DNA of 64,000 nucleotides from assembly GCA_964473555.1 (NCBI GenBank), contig CAYYPL010000009.1, forward strand, positions 34,369 through 98,368, in the 5' to 3' direction. The translations under genes and the position numbers were made by a program. Positions 25,726 to 34,449 of the stretch are shown here, piece by piece. The first letter of the stretch is position 1; each line of letters starts with the position of its first letter. This DNA is from UBA11400 sp964473555. Its GTDB lineage: Bacteria > Bacteroidota > Rhodothermia > Balneolales > HLUCCA01. The notes under the pieces were generated by a model. The model saw nothing but the letters and a program-made list of their open reading frames with translations, was not told the origin of the DNA and made no database searches.

Positions 25726-28674
25726 CTATTTAACTAAGCTCATTTTACCAGTAAGCCTGATGTTATTGTATTGAATTGAATAGAAATAGATACCACTAGA
25801 AAGCTGATTTGCATTAAATGGTAAATGGTGTAACCCACTTTCTTGAATACCATCAAATAACGTATGCATCATTTTACCCAATAGGTCATAGATTTCAACT
25901 TTTACATGTCCAGTACCAGGTAGTGAATAGGAAATTATGGTCCGATTATTAAATGGATTTGGGTAATTAGCCAGCAAAGTAAACGATGTGGGATACAATT
26001 CACCTTCTATTGTAGAAGTAGAATTCAATGTAGAAACCCTGATATTGTCTAGTCTCAGTTTATCTCTACTTCCGCCATCACCTTCAAGCCTGGTTCCAGT
26101 GTAGTAATATTTCCACCTCAAGTGAATCAGAGGTAAATTGTTCAAAGAATCTGGTAATATAGTTGGACCAAAAACCTGTGTGTGCCCTGCTTGATCAGAA
26201 CGGCGATATTCGACTGGATCTCCATTTTCATCCAGAACATCTGTCCATTCACTCGCTTCTGATGATTTGACCTGTAATCGAATATTATACGTTCTGAAAT
26301 TGGGTATCAAGGTTGATGCTTCCCAATACACTACGATATCTGTTTGGTCCGTAGCATCCAGACTCAAAACAGCAGCACCTAAATCTCGCCCTCGCCCGGT
26401 GTTTATAAAAGCAATACCATCTTCTCCCAAACCCTCAATTCTGGTTCTGGATGTAGTCTTATAAGGGAATCCAATAACAGCCTGATCCGCGGCGGCATAT
26501 TCCTGCTCTGGTATAAAATATAGGACATCAACCGAATCTTCAATCCCAGGATCATTTACCGTTGACTGAGTAAAGTACATAGAAGGGGGATACGTATACT
26601 CAGGATTATCTGGAGACCAACTATCAAATAGGTAATCTTCTTTACTAAGTACATGTGGCGCAATAACATTGGGCGCGGTATTATCCTCTAAAATTTCCTC
26701 TGAAAATACAGCGATGAGTTGAAAATTTTCATTTCCTGTTAACGTAAGTACCGGTTCATACTGATTGGTTTCATCAATTAATGTACCTTCCCACTTTAGG
26801 AACACATAACCTTCTTTAGGAACAGCCTGTATCTGGTAGTTCAGTTGCTTGGGATAAACACCCGTATAAATCTCACTCTTCATTGGGGTAACCGGGTTTT
26901 CATAATCAAGATCCAATCCATTGATTTCAATAAATCCCATACTGTAGTCTTCTGAAGTCAGCGTGATTGAAATCATTTCGTTTGATAAATCAAAATAATC
27001 CCTCAAATGAGAATTAAGTATACCATTTCTTTTCTGCGCAAATTCATCCATCTCATTAATTAGTGTTTTCCAGTCATTGACATCTCTGAATTTTTCGCTA
27101 AATAAGTCATACGCAGCCCATCTTTGATAATGCTTGTGAATGTGAGGTTCAATCATCCTTGATATCAAGCGCAATTTCTCGATCATTCTATCCGTATCGT
27201 ATGTTGTGTTCAGATGATGATAAAATCGAACGATAAACTCGTTTTTAAACGTTTCATTCTCAAGAAGTTTACGGAAAATCAAGTTGGATCTTTCCCCAAA
27301 TCGGTGCCCCCCTTCCTGCATCGCATACTTCAAAGAATTAAATTCATACTGGTTCGAAATGAATCCAAAGTCCTGGTCAGCGATGATCCAGTAAAACTTT
27401 CCATCGTGTCCAAATGGAGCATCTGGTACGTATCCATCGGTTTGTTTACTCCAAATATCTTGGTTTACATCCGGCCAATCTGAATTACCAACAAAGATTT
27501 GTGAAATGAAATGTTCCAAAAAGGAATTAAGATCAACTTTTGTCAGCGCTTGAGTATATAATTCATCAGAAGTAAAATCATTCTGCTTAAAAAATTCATA
27601 CATAGAGTTATACCGGGTAGAATCCCCTTCTTCAGCTTCACCCAAAGCATTGATCATATCAATTTGATCGCGATCAATACCATATTTCAGCTCCAGGTAA
27701 TGTTGATCGATGCGTTCTCTAAGATTGTACAACCCCCAGTATTCTCCGTTTAAATACACAATAACCGGTTGATAAGCTTGCGACTCAGCTTTAAAATGGC
27801 GTACTAAAGATGTCAGGTAGATATCCTTAAGTTTGGTACGATCCCACTCCTGGCCTGCGTTTCTTAAAATGAGTCGTTTAAATTCCACTTTATCTGAATC
27901 CTTAAAAAACGGGTAATCCAAGGTAGACTTACCGTAATCGTTTCTCGCATAGATTCGCAAGGATTTTTGTGGATACATTCTTGACCATCCACCGTGAATA
28001 CGTATTCCTATACCTTGGTGAACGACTAGTTTCCCTTCTTCATCAAAGTACTCAAGATAAGTTGGTTTTTCCCATTCCTCTCCTCTCTGGATGTAATTTG
28101 CGGGAGTATCACCGTCTGGTTCAACATCCGGATTTAACGCTCTCCATTCTTCGTAAATTTTACCCGTAACATAGATTCCAGTTTCATGATCGAAATATAA
28201 ATCCTCGTCAAAGGTCAATGATACTACCGGGATACCAGGTGTGTGAGATGATTCATCACGTATGAAATAGGTGAAACTTTTTTCCTGTACTATCTGTCCA
28301 TCTTTGTTTTCCAGTACTGTTCTAATCACTGAGGCCATACCTACTTTAGCCCTTGGTTCGCGCCAGGGAGATCCTTCGTGAGATACCCCATCAATATAGG
28401 ACAATTTAGCTTCTCTTGAATCTGGGTGTATTTCCAGTATCTCACCCTTGTATTCAATTCCCTGTTCCAAAGGTGAAGAAGAATCAATCGTGTACTTAAG
28501 AGTACAACTTCCGGATACTGAAAATGAAACTTGTACAATTGATTCGTAAAAACCGGGAGTAACAGATGGGACAATATCACATGTACTTGCCTTTGTGTAA
28601 CCGACATGTACCAAAACCAGGTAAAGTATCGGCATTAAATACATTCGAATAGATTTGGATGCAGGAAAAGTCAT
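25726..28674 (-). CDS. Secreted CotH-kinase-family protein with T9SS sorting domain
   Basis: This 982-residue exported protein starts with a signal peptide (MYLMPILYLVLVHVGYTKAS). A chitobiase-like beta domain (about 40-75) precedes a CotH-kinase domain at about 150-550, with RIHGGWSRMYPQKSLRIYAR, RNAGQEWDR, VIVYLNGEYWGLYNLRERID and IADQDFGF. CotH proteins are atypical secreted protein kinases, and DQDFG probably corresponds to the metal-binding Asp motif. A beta-rich middle follows. The end is a type IX secretion sorting domain (NYPNPFNNRTIISYSLP to the terminal SLVK). It is a single gene; the kinase substrate is unknown. Confidence 0.85.
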   Translation of the reverse strand: MTFPASKSIRMYLMPILYLVLVHVGYTKASTCDIVPSVTPGFYESIVQVSFSVSGSCTLKYTIDSSSPLEQGIEYKGEILEIHPDSREAKLSYIDGVSHEGSPWREPRAKVGMASVIRTVLENKDGQIVQEKSFTYFIRDESSHTPGIPVVSLTFDEDLYFDHETGIYVTGKIYEEWRALNPDVEPDGDTPANYIQRGEEWEKPTYLEYFDEEGKLVVHQGIGIRIHGGWSRMYPQKSLRIYARNDYGKSTLDYPFFKDSDKVEFKRLILRNAGQEWDRTKLKDIYLTSLVRHFKAESQAYQPVIVYLNGEYWGLYNLRERIDQHYLELKYGIDRDQIDMINALGEAEEGDSTRYNSMYEFFKQNDFTSDELYTQALTKVDLNSFLEHFISQIFVGNSDWPDVNQDIWSKQTDGYVPDAPFGHDGKFYWIIADQDFGFISNQYEFNSLKYAMQEGGHRFGERSNLIFRKLLENETFKNEFIVRFYHHLNTTYDTDRMIEKLRLISRMIEPHIHKHYQRWAAYDLFSEKFRDVNDWKTLINEMDEFAQKRNGILNSHLRDYFDLSNEMISITLTSEDYSMGFIEINGLDLDYENPVTPMKSEIYTGVYPKQLNYQIQAVPKEGYVFLKWEGTLIDETNQYEPVLTLTGNENFQLIAVFSEEILEDNTAPNVIAPHVLSKEDYLFDSWSPDNPEYTYPPSMYFTQSTVNDPGIEDSVDVLYFIPEQEYAAADQAVIGFPYKTTSRTRIEGLGEDGIAFINTGRGRDLGAAVLSLDATDQTDIVVYWEASTLIPNFRTYNIRLQVKSSEASEWTDVLDENGDPVEYRRSDQAGHTQVFGPTILPDSLNNLPLIHLRWKYYYTGTRLEGDGGSRDKLRLDNIRVSTLNSTSTIEGELYPTSFTLLANYPNPFNNRTIISYSLPGTGHVKVEIYDLLGKMMHTLFDGIQESGLHHLPFNANQLSSGIYFYSIQYNNIRLTGKMSLVK

Positions 28675-28862
28675 AGATTAAGAAATGCTTAAGTGTGTGC
28701 TTAGAAAATGTTGACTGAATAAAATTTAAACGCTACGTATCTCTTGCTAATAGTGATCTCTCGATTCAACGAATTCGTACATGAGTAAAGGAACACCTTC
28801 ATTAAACTGTATTTAAAAACTTGATCAAGATATTCACCCTGTCGTTGAAAAATAAAAACCTC

Positions 28863-28904
28863 AAAAAAAAAGCCAAGGCATTAGTTGTAAACACCTTAGC
28901 TTTT
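28863..28904 (-). terminator. Terminator after tRNA-Met
   Basis: On the minus strand AAAAGCTAAGG pairs with CCTTGGCTTTT (one mismatch) and runs into a T tract, 10 nt past the tRNA. Confidence 0.8.
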
Positions 28905-28913
28905 AAATTCTTG

Positions 28914-28987
28914 TAGCGTGGGGGGGACTTGAACCCCCGACCTCCGGGTTATGAATCCGACGCTCTAACCAGCTGAGCTACCACGCC
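28914..28987 (-). tRNA. tRNA-Met (CAT anticodon)
   Basis: A 74-nt cloverleaf on the minus strand. The acceptor GGCGTGG pairs with CCACGCT (G-U at the end), the D arm is GCTCAGCTGGTTAGAGC, the anticodon loop TTCATAA gives CAT, the T arm is GGGGGTTCAAGTCCCCC and the discriminator is A. CCA is not encoded. The features fit elongator tRNA-Met; a CAT tRNA could also be the Ile2 type, which is less likely here. Confidence 0.93.
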
Positions 28988-29092
28988 ATACCTAAAAAGG
29001 TCAAGATTCCAAATATAAGCAGATATTAAACCGAAATAAATGCTTTAAAGAAAAAAGATATACTCAGTTCGGCAGTTGCACTCAAATTGTCG

Positions 29093-29100
29093 TATTTTTG
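29093..29100 (+). promoter_or_regulatory. Probable -7 promoter element of proS
   Basis: TATTTTTG matches TAnnTTTG exactly, about 80 nt upstream of proS. A weak TTCG lies 21 nt upstream as a possible -33 element. Confidence 0.4.
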
Positions 29101-29180
29101 ACCCATATACATAGATCCATGTAAGGGTAGGCCAACAACCCGACCTATTTTATCATCCGAACCAAGATTTTCGTATTCCA

Positions 29181-30653
29181 ATGGCTAAACATATCACTTC
29201 CCAGCAAAAAGATTATTCACAATGGTATCTGGACGTCATCAAAGAAGCACGTCTGGCCGAACATTCTCCTGTGCGCGGATGTATGGTGATCCGACCGACC
29301 GGTTACGCCATCTGGGAAAACATGAAATCCGAGCTTGACCGGATGTTCAAAGAAACTGGACACGAAAATGCCTACTTCCCTCTTTTCATCCCTAAATCGT
29401 TTCTTTCCAAAGAGGCTCAGCATGTTGAGGGATTCGCTAAAGAATGTGCGGTAGTTACTCACAGCCGACTGATCAACACGGAAAATGGCGTCGATGTAGA
29501 TCCATCCTCCAAACTCGAAGAAGAGCTGATTGTTCGTCCTACTTCCGAAACCATCATCTGGGACACCTACCGTGACTGGATACAATCTTACCGGGACCTC
29601 CCCATTTTAATCAACCAATGGGCGAATGTGGTTCGCTGGGAAATGCGTACCCGACTGTTCCTGCGAACGATGGAATTTTTGTGGCAGGAAGGTCATACCG
29701 CACACGCAACAGAATCCGAAGCTCGTGAAGAAACCGAAAAAATGCTCGAGGTGTATCGCTCATTTGCTGAAGATTTCATGGCAATGCCCGTAATCACTGG
29801 AATAAAATCTGAATCAGAACGATTTGCAGGAGCAGTGGACACGTATTGCATCGAAGCAATGATGCAGGATGGCAAGGCGCTTCAGGCAGGAACTTCACAT
29901 TTCCTTGGACAAAACTTTGCCAAAGCCTTTAACGTGACATTTCAAGATTCGGATGGTCAGGTAAAACACGTGTGGGCTACGAGCTGGGGTGTTTCGACCA
30001 GACTCATAGGCGGACTCATCATGACCCACTCCGACGATGACGGACTCGTTCTCCCACCACGCCTGGCACCAACTCAAGTTGTGATTGTACCCATTTGGAA
30101 AAATGAGGAAGAAAAAGTTCAGGTAATGAGCTATATCGTCGGAATTTACGATGAACTCAAGCTTGCAGGTATTCGTGTTAAGCTTGATGCCAGAGAGAAC
30201 TACAAACCAGGTTGGAAGTTCGCTCAGTATGAGGTCGAAGGTGTTCCTGTTCGCATTGCAGTAGGACCACGCGATGCGTCCAATGGAAAACTCGAAATCG
30301 CGCGTCGGGACACCAAAACAAAAGAAATTGTGGATGCATCCGGAATATCCGGACGCATCAAGGTCTTACTCGAAGAGATCCAGCAGAACCTGTTCGATAC
30401 AGCAAAAATTCGTCGCGATTCGATGACCTCAGTTGCTAACTCTTATGATGAGTTCAAGCAACTACTCGACTCAACAGGTGGATTTGTTTATGCCCACTGG
30501 GACGGCTCAGCTGAAACTGAAGCACGTATCAAAGAAGAAACCAAGGCTACGATCCGATGTATCCCGTTGAACAATCCACATAAAGTACCCGGATCTTGTA
30601 TTGTAACCGGAAAACCATCCAAGGAAATGGTTCTGTTTGCCCGTTCATATTAA
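29181..30653 (+). CDS. proS: Proline--tRNA ligase (short, archaeal/eukaryote-like type)
   Basis: This class II synthetase charges tRNA-Pro. At 490 residues, without the large editing insertion of the E. coli type, it belongs to the archaeal/eukaryote-like (type 3) ProRS. Recognisable segments include IRPTGYAIWENMKSELD, RPTSETIIWDTYRDWI, the motif 2 region VVRWEMRTRLFLRTMEFLWQ, TSHFLGQNFAKAF and TSWGVSTRLIGGLIM. The C-terminal domain holds Cys residues (IRCIPLNN, GSCIVTGKPS) as in zinc-binding ProRS. It is followed closely by two membrane protein genes on the same strand. Confidence 0.95.
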   Translation: MAKHITSQQKDYSQWYLDVIKEARLAEHSPVRGCMVIRPTGYAIWENMKSELDRMFKETGHENAYFPLFIPKSFLSKEAQHVEGFAKECAVVTHSRLINTENGVDVDPSSKLEEELIVRPTSETIIWDTYRDWIQSYRDLPILINQWANVVRWEMRTRLFLRTMEFLWQEGHTAHATESEAREETEKMLEVYRSFAEDFMAMPVITGIKSESERFAGAVDTYCIEAMMQDGKALQAGTSHFLGQNFAKAFNVTFQDSDGQVKHVWATSWGVSTRLIGGLIMTHSDDDGLVLPPRLAPTQVVIVPIWKNEEEKVQVMSYIVGIYDELKLAGIRVKLDARENYKPGWKFAQYEVEGVPVRIAVGPRDASNGKLEIARRDTKTKEIVDASGISGRIKVLLEEIQQNLFDTAKIRRDSMTSVANSYDEFKQLLDSTGGFVYAHWDGSAETEARIKEETKATIRCIPLNNPHKVPGSCIVTGKPSKEMVLFARSY

Positions 30654-30692
30654 CTCGAAGATGCTCTAACATTTATTTATCAGGTAACTACG

Positions 30693-31373
30693 ATGCCGGG
30701 ACAACATATTCCAGTTGACCAATCTACCACCTGGGCTTTGGTGATATCAGGCTTATTCAGTCCCCTGATTTTACCCGTTATTGTTTTCGGATATGCATCG
30801 GCAAAACTTGAATCGACTACCGCTGGATTTTTGATGGTCAATCTAGTAGGTATCCTGTTTTTCGTTTTAATACCTTTTTTGATTCTTCATCGACTAACAC
30901 GTTCCAGGATGGTGGATTCGATGGACGTCAGCAATCGGGAAGAACGCCACAGACCGTTTATGTACGGGTTATTGAGTATGGGAGCCGGTCTGGTTTGCTT
31001 TCAGTATTTACCCATTCAGCATGGTCTCATTTATATGATTTTATGCATGATATCCATCAACAATACCACCGTGGCTGCAATCATCAATCTGAAATGGAAA
31101 ATTAGTGTGCACTCCATGGCCATGAGTACCGCTGCTACCGTGATATATTTCATGAGTGGCCCGGTTACATTAAGCTGGCCTGGTAGTTCCAGCACATCCA
31201 TCACGCTACTCAGCGTTTTATTAGTGTTAATCATGGTCTTACAATGGTCCAGAGTAAAACTGAACATGCATACTCCCTCACAGGTAGTAGCAGGGACACT
31301 TCTGGCAATAATACTAACAACACTCCAGCTCACGTTCTTGGTACCAGTAACCGAAACGTTGTTAAAAGTTTAG
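30693..31373 (+). CDS. PAP2-like membrane protein with incomplete catalytic motifs
   Basis: This 226-residue integral membrane protein has about six helices. Its layout recalls PAP2 phosphatases: NREERHRPF resembles motif 1 (ending in RP), SVHSMAMS sits where PSGH is expected, and QWSRVKLNMHTPSQVVAGTLL resembles motif 3 (SR-x5-H, then G), with Ser/Gln in place of the usual Asp. Key residues are therefore only partly kept, so activity is doubtful. The gene lies 39 nt after proS and 7 nt before the VanZ-like gene, and probably shares their transcript. Confidence 0.6.
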   Translation: MPGQHIPVDQSTTWALVISGLFSPLILPVIVFGYASAKLESTTAGFLMVNLVGILFFVLIPFLILHRLTRSRMVDSMDVSNREERHRPFMYGLLSMGAGLVCFQYLPIQHGLIYMILCMISINNTTVAAIINLKWKISVHSMAMSTAATVIYFMSGPVTLSWPGSSSTSITLLSVLLVLIMVLQWSRVKLNMHTPSQVVAGTLLAIILTTLQLTFLVPVTETLLKV

Positions 31374-31380
31374 TCCAGAA

Positions 31381-31791
31381 ATGAATACATCTATTTTCAA
31401 TCATCAAGTAGTTAGAGGCGCAATACCCGTATTTATCGTGATTTGGACGGCAATCATTCTCATGCTCACCTTACTACCGTCAGAGTCAATCCCAGAATAT
31501 AAACTGTTCGATTTTGATAAACTTGGCCACCTGACCGTCTTTGGAGGTTGGACTTTCCTGACGGGGTTATTTATTCTTATCAATATGAAAAGAATCCGCG
31601 GTAGAATGTGGAAAGTCGCGTTACTAGGGTTCTTTTTTGGTACAGGAATAGAAATCGTGCAATACCTGGCTCCTATAAACCGCTCGGCAAGCATAGCCGA
31701 TGCCGTTGCAAATACAATTGGATGTTTACTGGCATGGTGGATATTAAGATTTATTCAGCAGGATTTACAAAAGAATCAGGTTTTTCTCTGA
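31381..31791 (+). CDS. VanZ-family membrane protein
   Basis: This 136-residue membrane protein has about four helices. It has the VanZ-like pattern: MLTLLPSESIP after the first helix, FDKLGHLTVFGGWTFLT, GTGIEIVQYLAP, and the conserved Asp-containing SIADAVANTIGCLLAWW. VanZ of Enterococcus gives low-level teicoplanin resistance, but most family members have no known role and resistance should not be assumed. It begins 7 nt after the PAP2-like gene. Confidence 0.82.
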   Translation: MNTSIFNHQVVRGAIPVFIVIWTAIILMLTLLPSESIPEYKLFDFDKLGHLTVFGGWTFLTGLFILINMKRIRGRMWKVALLGFFFGTGIEIVQYLAPINRSASIADAVANTIGCLLAWWILRFIQQDLQKNQVFL

Positions 31792-31883
31792 CTTTTAGGG
31801 TCGCACGTTGATGTGATTTGCTGGACTTCTTAGGATATTTTTCTTTTTTTACAATTAAATAAGGGGAAAATGAGGTATTCGCA

Positions 31884-31914
31884 TTTGACGAATGGATTCG
31901 AATATGTTATTTTG
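31884..31914 (+). promoter_or_regulatory. Bacteroidota-type promoter of the TonB-family gene
   Basis: TTTG (31884-31887), exactly 19 nt, then TTATTTTG (31907-31914), which differs from TAnnTTTG by one base. Transcription would start near 31920, giving a leader of about 28 nt. Confidence 0.65.
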
Positions 31915-31947
31915 CACCTCGAATTAAAACCAAACCAATAGGTCAAT

Positions 31948-32607
31948 ATGGGACTCGAAAGAAAAAAACCAGAAGCTGATTTGCGAAAAAACTATCAAGT
32001 CTATTTTCAGGTAGGAATGGTAGTAACCTTATTAACGATGATCGGTATGTTCCGTGCCCCACTCTCAGGTGGAGATAGAGCTGATTTTACGCTCCCCGAA
32101 CAAGAGATCGTCGAAATCGAAGAGATTATCCAAACGGAACAGGTAGAAACCCCACCACCACCACCAAGACCACCGGTTCCTGTTGAGGTACCAAACGACG
32201 AAATTATTGAAGATGAGATACTTGATCTCGGTTTTGAATTAGATCTTGAGGGCCCCCTGGATCTTCCACCACCACCACCACCTGCTGAAGAAGAGGACGA
32301 ACCTGAGATATTCGTGGTCGTTGAACGTATGCCTGAACCTCGCGGTGGTATGCAAGCGATCTATAACCGGGTAAAATACCCGGAAATTGCTCGTAAAGCA
32401 GGAATTGAAGGTCGTGTTGTTGTTCAGTTCGTGGTAGACGAGAAAGGAAATGTGGTTAATCCCACTGTTATCCGAGGCATCGGTGGAGGTTGCGACGAGG
32501 CTGCAATTGATGCGGTGAAGGGAGTTCGATTTACACCTGGAATGCAAGGTGGACGAGCAGTTAAAGTACAATTTCAGTTGCCTATCGTATTCCGTCTGCA
32601 GAATTGA
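31948..32607 (+). CDS. TonB-family energy transducer
   Basis: This 219-residue protein links inner-membrane energy to outer-membrane receptors. A single membrane helix (about 19-37) is followed by an acidic periplasmic spacer with two Pro runs (ETPPPPPRPPVPVEVP and LDLPPPPPPAEEEDE). The C-terminal TonB domain (about 140-217) has VKYPEIARKAGIEGRVVVQFVVDEKG and AAIDAVKGVRFTPG. No exbB or exbD is adjacent. A good promoter and a terminator frame it as a single-gene unit. Confidence 0.92.
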   Translation: MGLERKKPEADLRKNYQVYFQVGMVVTLLTMIGMFRAPLSGGDRADFTLPEQEIVEIEEIIQTEQVETPPPPPRPPVPVEVPNDEIIEDEILDLGFELDLEGPLDLPPPPPPAEEEDEPEIFVVVERMPEPRGGMQAIYNRVKYPEIARKAGIEGRVVVQFVVDEKGNVVNPTVIRGIGGGCDEAAIDAVKGVRFTPGMQGGRAVKVQFQLPIVFRLQN

Positions 32608-32633
32608 TCAAAACACGTATTGGTTTGTTGAAT

Positions 32634-32669
32634 GAAGGCGGGGCTCTTGTGAGCTTCGCCTTTTTTTTT
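32634..32669 (+). terminator. Terminator after the TonB-family gene
   Basis: The stem AAGGCG..GCTC / GAGC..CGCCTT has a two-base internal mismatch and is followed by nine T, 27 nt after the stop. Confidence 0.85.
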
Positions 32670-32694
32670 ACGTCAACTTTGTTGGCTTAAAAAA

Positions 32695-32772
32695 GGAAGT
32701 AGTTAATGGGGAGTAGGAAGAGGGTTCTGTAAATGGGTAATCCTGCTGCCCACTACCTACTCCCTACTACCC
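32695..32772. repeat. Second heptad-register repeat array
   Basis: About eleven consecutive 7-bp units run without a break in register, among them GGAAGTA, GGGAGTA, TGCTGCC, CACTACC, TACTCCC and TACTACC. The left half is purine-rich and the right half pyrimidine-rich, giving an imperfect hairpin. The right end shares CTCCCTACTACCC with the array at 21006-21260. On the minus strand it supplies the stop codon of the Nudix gene. Confidence 0.75.
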
Positions 32773-33183
32773 TAAAGAAATCGCCTTGGAAAACCTACCA
32801 AGCACTGTCTTTAGATTCTGGAAACCGACCCGCTTCAACGCTTCATCAAGATCCATCCATTGTACTAGTTCGATGTCCTCTTCCACTTGTGGACTGAAGT
32901 CTACGGCACAAGTAATCATGGAATACCAAAAGGTTTCTTTGTGCACATGAATCCCTTCGAGTGTATAAGTATGGGTAGTCGAACCCAGTTCTGCTACGAT
33001 CATCGGTAGTGGAATCCCCACTTCCTCACTAACTTCACGCACCGCACACTCCTCCAGCGACTCGTTAAGCTCGCGTTTGCCTTTGGGAAGGTCCCAAAAT
33101 CCTCGACGAAACAGTACCAGTACCTGTATTCGATCAGAATGAATCCGATACACGACACCGCCACATGCTTGTATGTGTTCCAT
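32767..33183 (-). CDS. Nudix hydrolase
   Basis: This 138-residue Nudix protein hydrolyses a nucleoside diphosphate linked to another group. The Nudix box is complete at residues 35-57: Gly35, Glu41, then REVSEEVGI with the metal-binding Glu residues 50, 53 and 54. An N-terminal ACGGVVYRI and short length resemble the diadenosine polyphosphate/ADP-ribose group, but the substrate cannot be assigned. Its stop TAG is the first part of the heptad array downstream. A DUF1844 gene lies 33 nt upstream on the same strand. Confidence 0.9.
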   Translation of the reverse strand: MEHIQACGGVVYRIHSDRIQVLVLFRRGFWDLPKGKRELNESLEECAVREVSEEVGIPLPMIVAELGSTTHTYTLEGIHVHKETFWYSMITCAVDFSPQVEEDIELVQWMDLDEALKRVGFQNLKTVLGRFSKAISLG

Positions 33184-33216
33184 AGGTACCGGTCCAGATA
33201 CATTCTATAGTGTTCG

Positions 33217-33555
33217 TTACGCTGTTTCAGATTCGTCAACGGGTGGAGCAGGATCACTTTTCTTTTCAGATACATGATTCGCTTCATCTACATAGTTGAG
33301 CCTTAACATACTTAACTTTTGTGTTAGGTATGAGCTCAGTTCCCTCTCAATATTCCCTTTAGTGTATTTTTCTAGCATGGCAAGGGTATCAATCGCATAT
33401 TTTGCGGCATTAAGATCACGCTCAATGACATCTGTTGCAGGATTCTTGATCTTACCTAGTCCCATGAGTCCAATTTGCTCATGCTGTTGAACCAGCATCA
33501 TAAACAAAAGTTGGTGCTGCTGATCGTCAGATAATTTTTGAAACTGATTGTCCAT
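33217..33555 (-). CDS. DUF1844 family protein
   Basis: This 112-residue protein has the DUF1844 pattern: a helix with LLFMMLVQQHEQIGLMGLGKI, then NPATDVIERDLNAAKYAIDTLAMLEKYTKGN, and a helix ending in LSMLRLNYVD. The last 25 residues are a disordered acidic and Pro-rich tail. The biochemical role of the family is unknown. It precedes the Nudix gene and is divergent from the transaldolase gene. Confidence 0.85.
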   Translation of the reverse strand: MDNQFQKLSDDQQHQLLFMMLVQQHEQIGLMGLGKIKNPATDVIERDLNAAKYAIDTLAMLEKYTKGNIERELSSYLTQKLSMLRLNYVDEANHVSEKKSDPAPPVDESETA

Positions 33556-33590
33556 ATTCTACAGGTAAATCTTGATATTTAATGGTCACT

Positions 33591-33611
33591 TTGAGCTTTT
33601 CTCAAGCTCAA
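33591..33611. promoter_or_regulatory. Inverted repeat between divergent DUF1844 and transaldolase genes
   Basis: TTGAGCTT and AAGCTCAA are perfect 8-bp arms around TTCTC. It lies 36 nt upstream of the DUF1844 gene and 46 nt upstream of the transaldolase promoter, so it could be an operator for either. Confidence 0.4.
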
Positions 33612-33656
33612 TCGCGGATATTTTATATAATCGCCAAAGTTACAACAACCTGTGGA

Positions 33657-33687
33657 TTGGTAAAAGGTACAAAAGCACGTATTTTTA
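33657..33687 (+). promoter_or_regulatory. Bacteroidota-type promoter of the transaldolase gene
   Basis: TTGG (33657-33660), 19 nt, then TATTTTTA (33680-33687), one base from TAnnTTTG. Transcription near 33694 supports the ATG at 33728 over the one at 33695. Confidence 0.55.
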
Positions 33688-33727
33688 GGTTGAATTGACA
33701 TCAAATCCCTTTAAAATCAGATTTTCT

Positions 33728-34384
33728 ATGAAATTTTTTATTGATACGGCCGACCTTACCGAAATCCGAGAAGCCAATGCTATGGGAATCCTGGATGGTG
33801 TTACCACCAATCCATCGCTGTGTGCTAAAATTGGTGTCAGGGATTTTGAAGGACACATTGCCAAAATCTGTGAAGAAGTTGACGGGGATGTATCCGCTGA
33901 AGTAGTTTCTGTAAACTATGAAGATATGGTCACTGAAGGTCGTCGTTTAGCTAGCATCGCTCCAAATGTGGTTGTAAAAGTGCCCCTGATCAAAGATGGA
34001 ATTAAGGCGATTCGTACTTTCAGCGATGAAGGCATCCGTACCAACTGTACCCTATGTTTCTCGCCAACACAGGCACTGGTCGCTGCAAAGGCTGGAGCCA
34101 GTTATATATCTCCTTTTGTGGGACGTTTAGACGACGTTTCAACCAATGGGATGGATCTGATCGAACAGATTGTGACTATTTACGCAAATTATGATTTCGA
34201 AACAGAGGTATTGGTTGCATCAATCCGTAATCCGATCCACGTGGTCGAGTCTGCCATGATGGGAGCAGATGTTGCCACAATGCCCTTGAGCGTGATCGAA
34301 GCCTTGATCAAGCATCCGCTTACCGATATTGGTCTGGACAAGTTCCTTAAAGACTGGGACAACCTACAGAAATCACTGAAATAA
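33728..34384 (+). CDS. tal: Transaldolase (short, TalC/fructose-6-phosphate aldolase-like)
   Basis: This 218-residue class I aldolase moves a dihydroxyacetone unit in the pentose phosphate pathway. It has the short form shared by transaldolase B-like TalC and fructose-6-phosphate aldolase: MKFFIDTADLTEIREA, VTTNPSL, Schiff-base Lys84 in VVVKVPL, CTLCFSPTQALVAAKAGASYISPFVGRLDD, and VLVASIRNPIHVVE. Which of the two reactions dominates cannot be decided by eye. The ATG at 33728 is chosen because it fits family starts and leaves a 33-nt leader after the predicted transcription start. Confidence 0.93.
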   Translation: MKFFIDTADLTEIREANAMGILDGVTTNPSLCAKIGVRDFEGHIAKICEEVDGDVSAEVVSVNYEDMVTEGRRLASIAPNVVVKVPLIKDGIKAIRTFSDEGIRTNCTLCFSPTQALVAAKAGASYISPFVGRLDDVSTNGMDLIEQIVTIYANYDFETEVLVASIRNPIHVVESAMMGADVATMPLSVIEALIKHPLTDIGLDKFLKDWDNLQKSLK

Positions 34385-34404
34385 GCCGTTTTGGTGTTAA
34401 TGTT

Positions 34405-34427
34405 ATGAGGGGCCTAAAACCCCTCAT
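34405..34427. terminator. Hairpin between convergent tal and crtI-like genes
   Basis: ATGAGGGG pairs perfectly with CCCCTCAT. A wider pairing (AAGCCG/CGGCTT, 34383-34438) encloses it. No long T run follows, so it is weaker as a Rho-independent terminator. Confidence 0.6.
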
Positions 34428-34449
34428 CGTTTCGGCTTGATGTAGTGTA

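Noticed and set aside
31381..31791. Glycopeptide resistance gene
   Set aside because: VanZ-family membership alone is not evidence of resistance; no vanHAX or regulator genes are present and ddl elsewhere looks like an ordinary D-Ala-D-Ala ligase.
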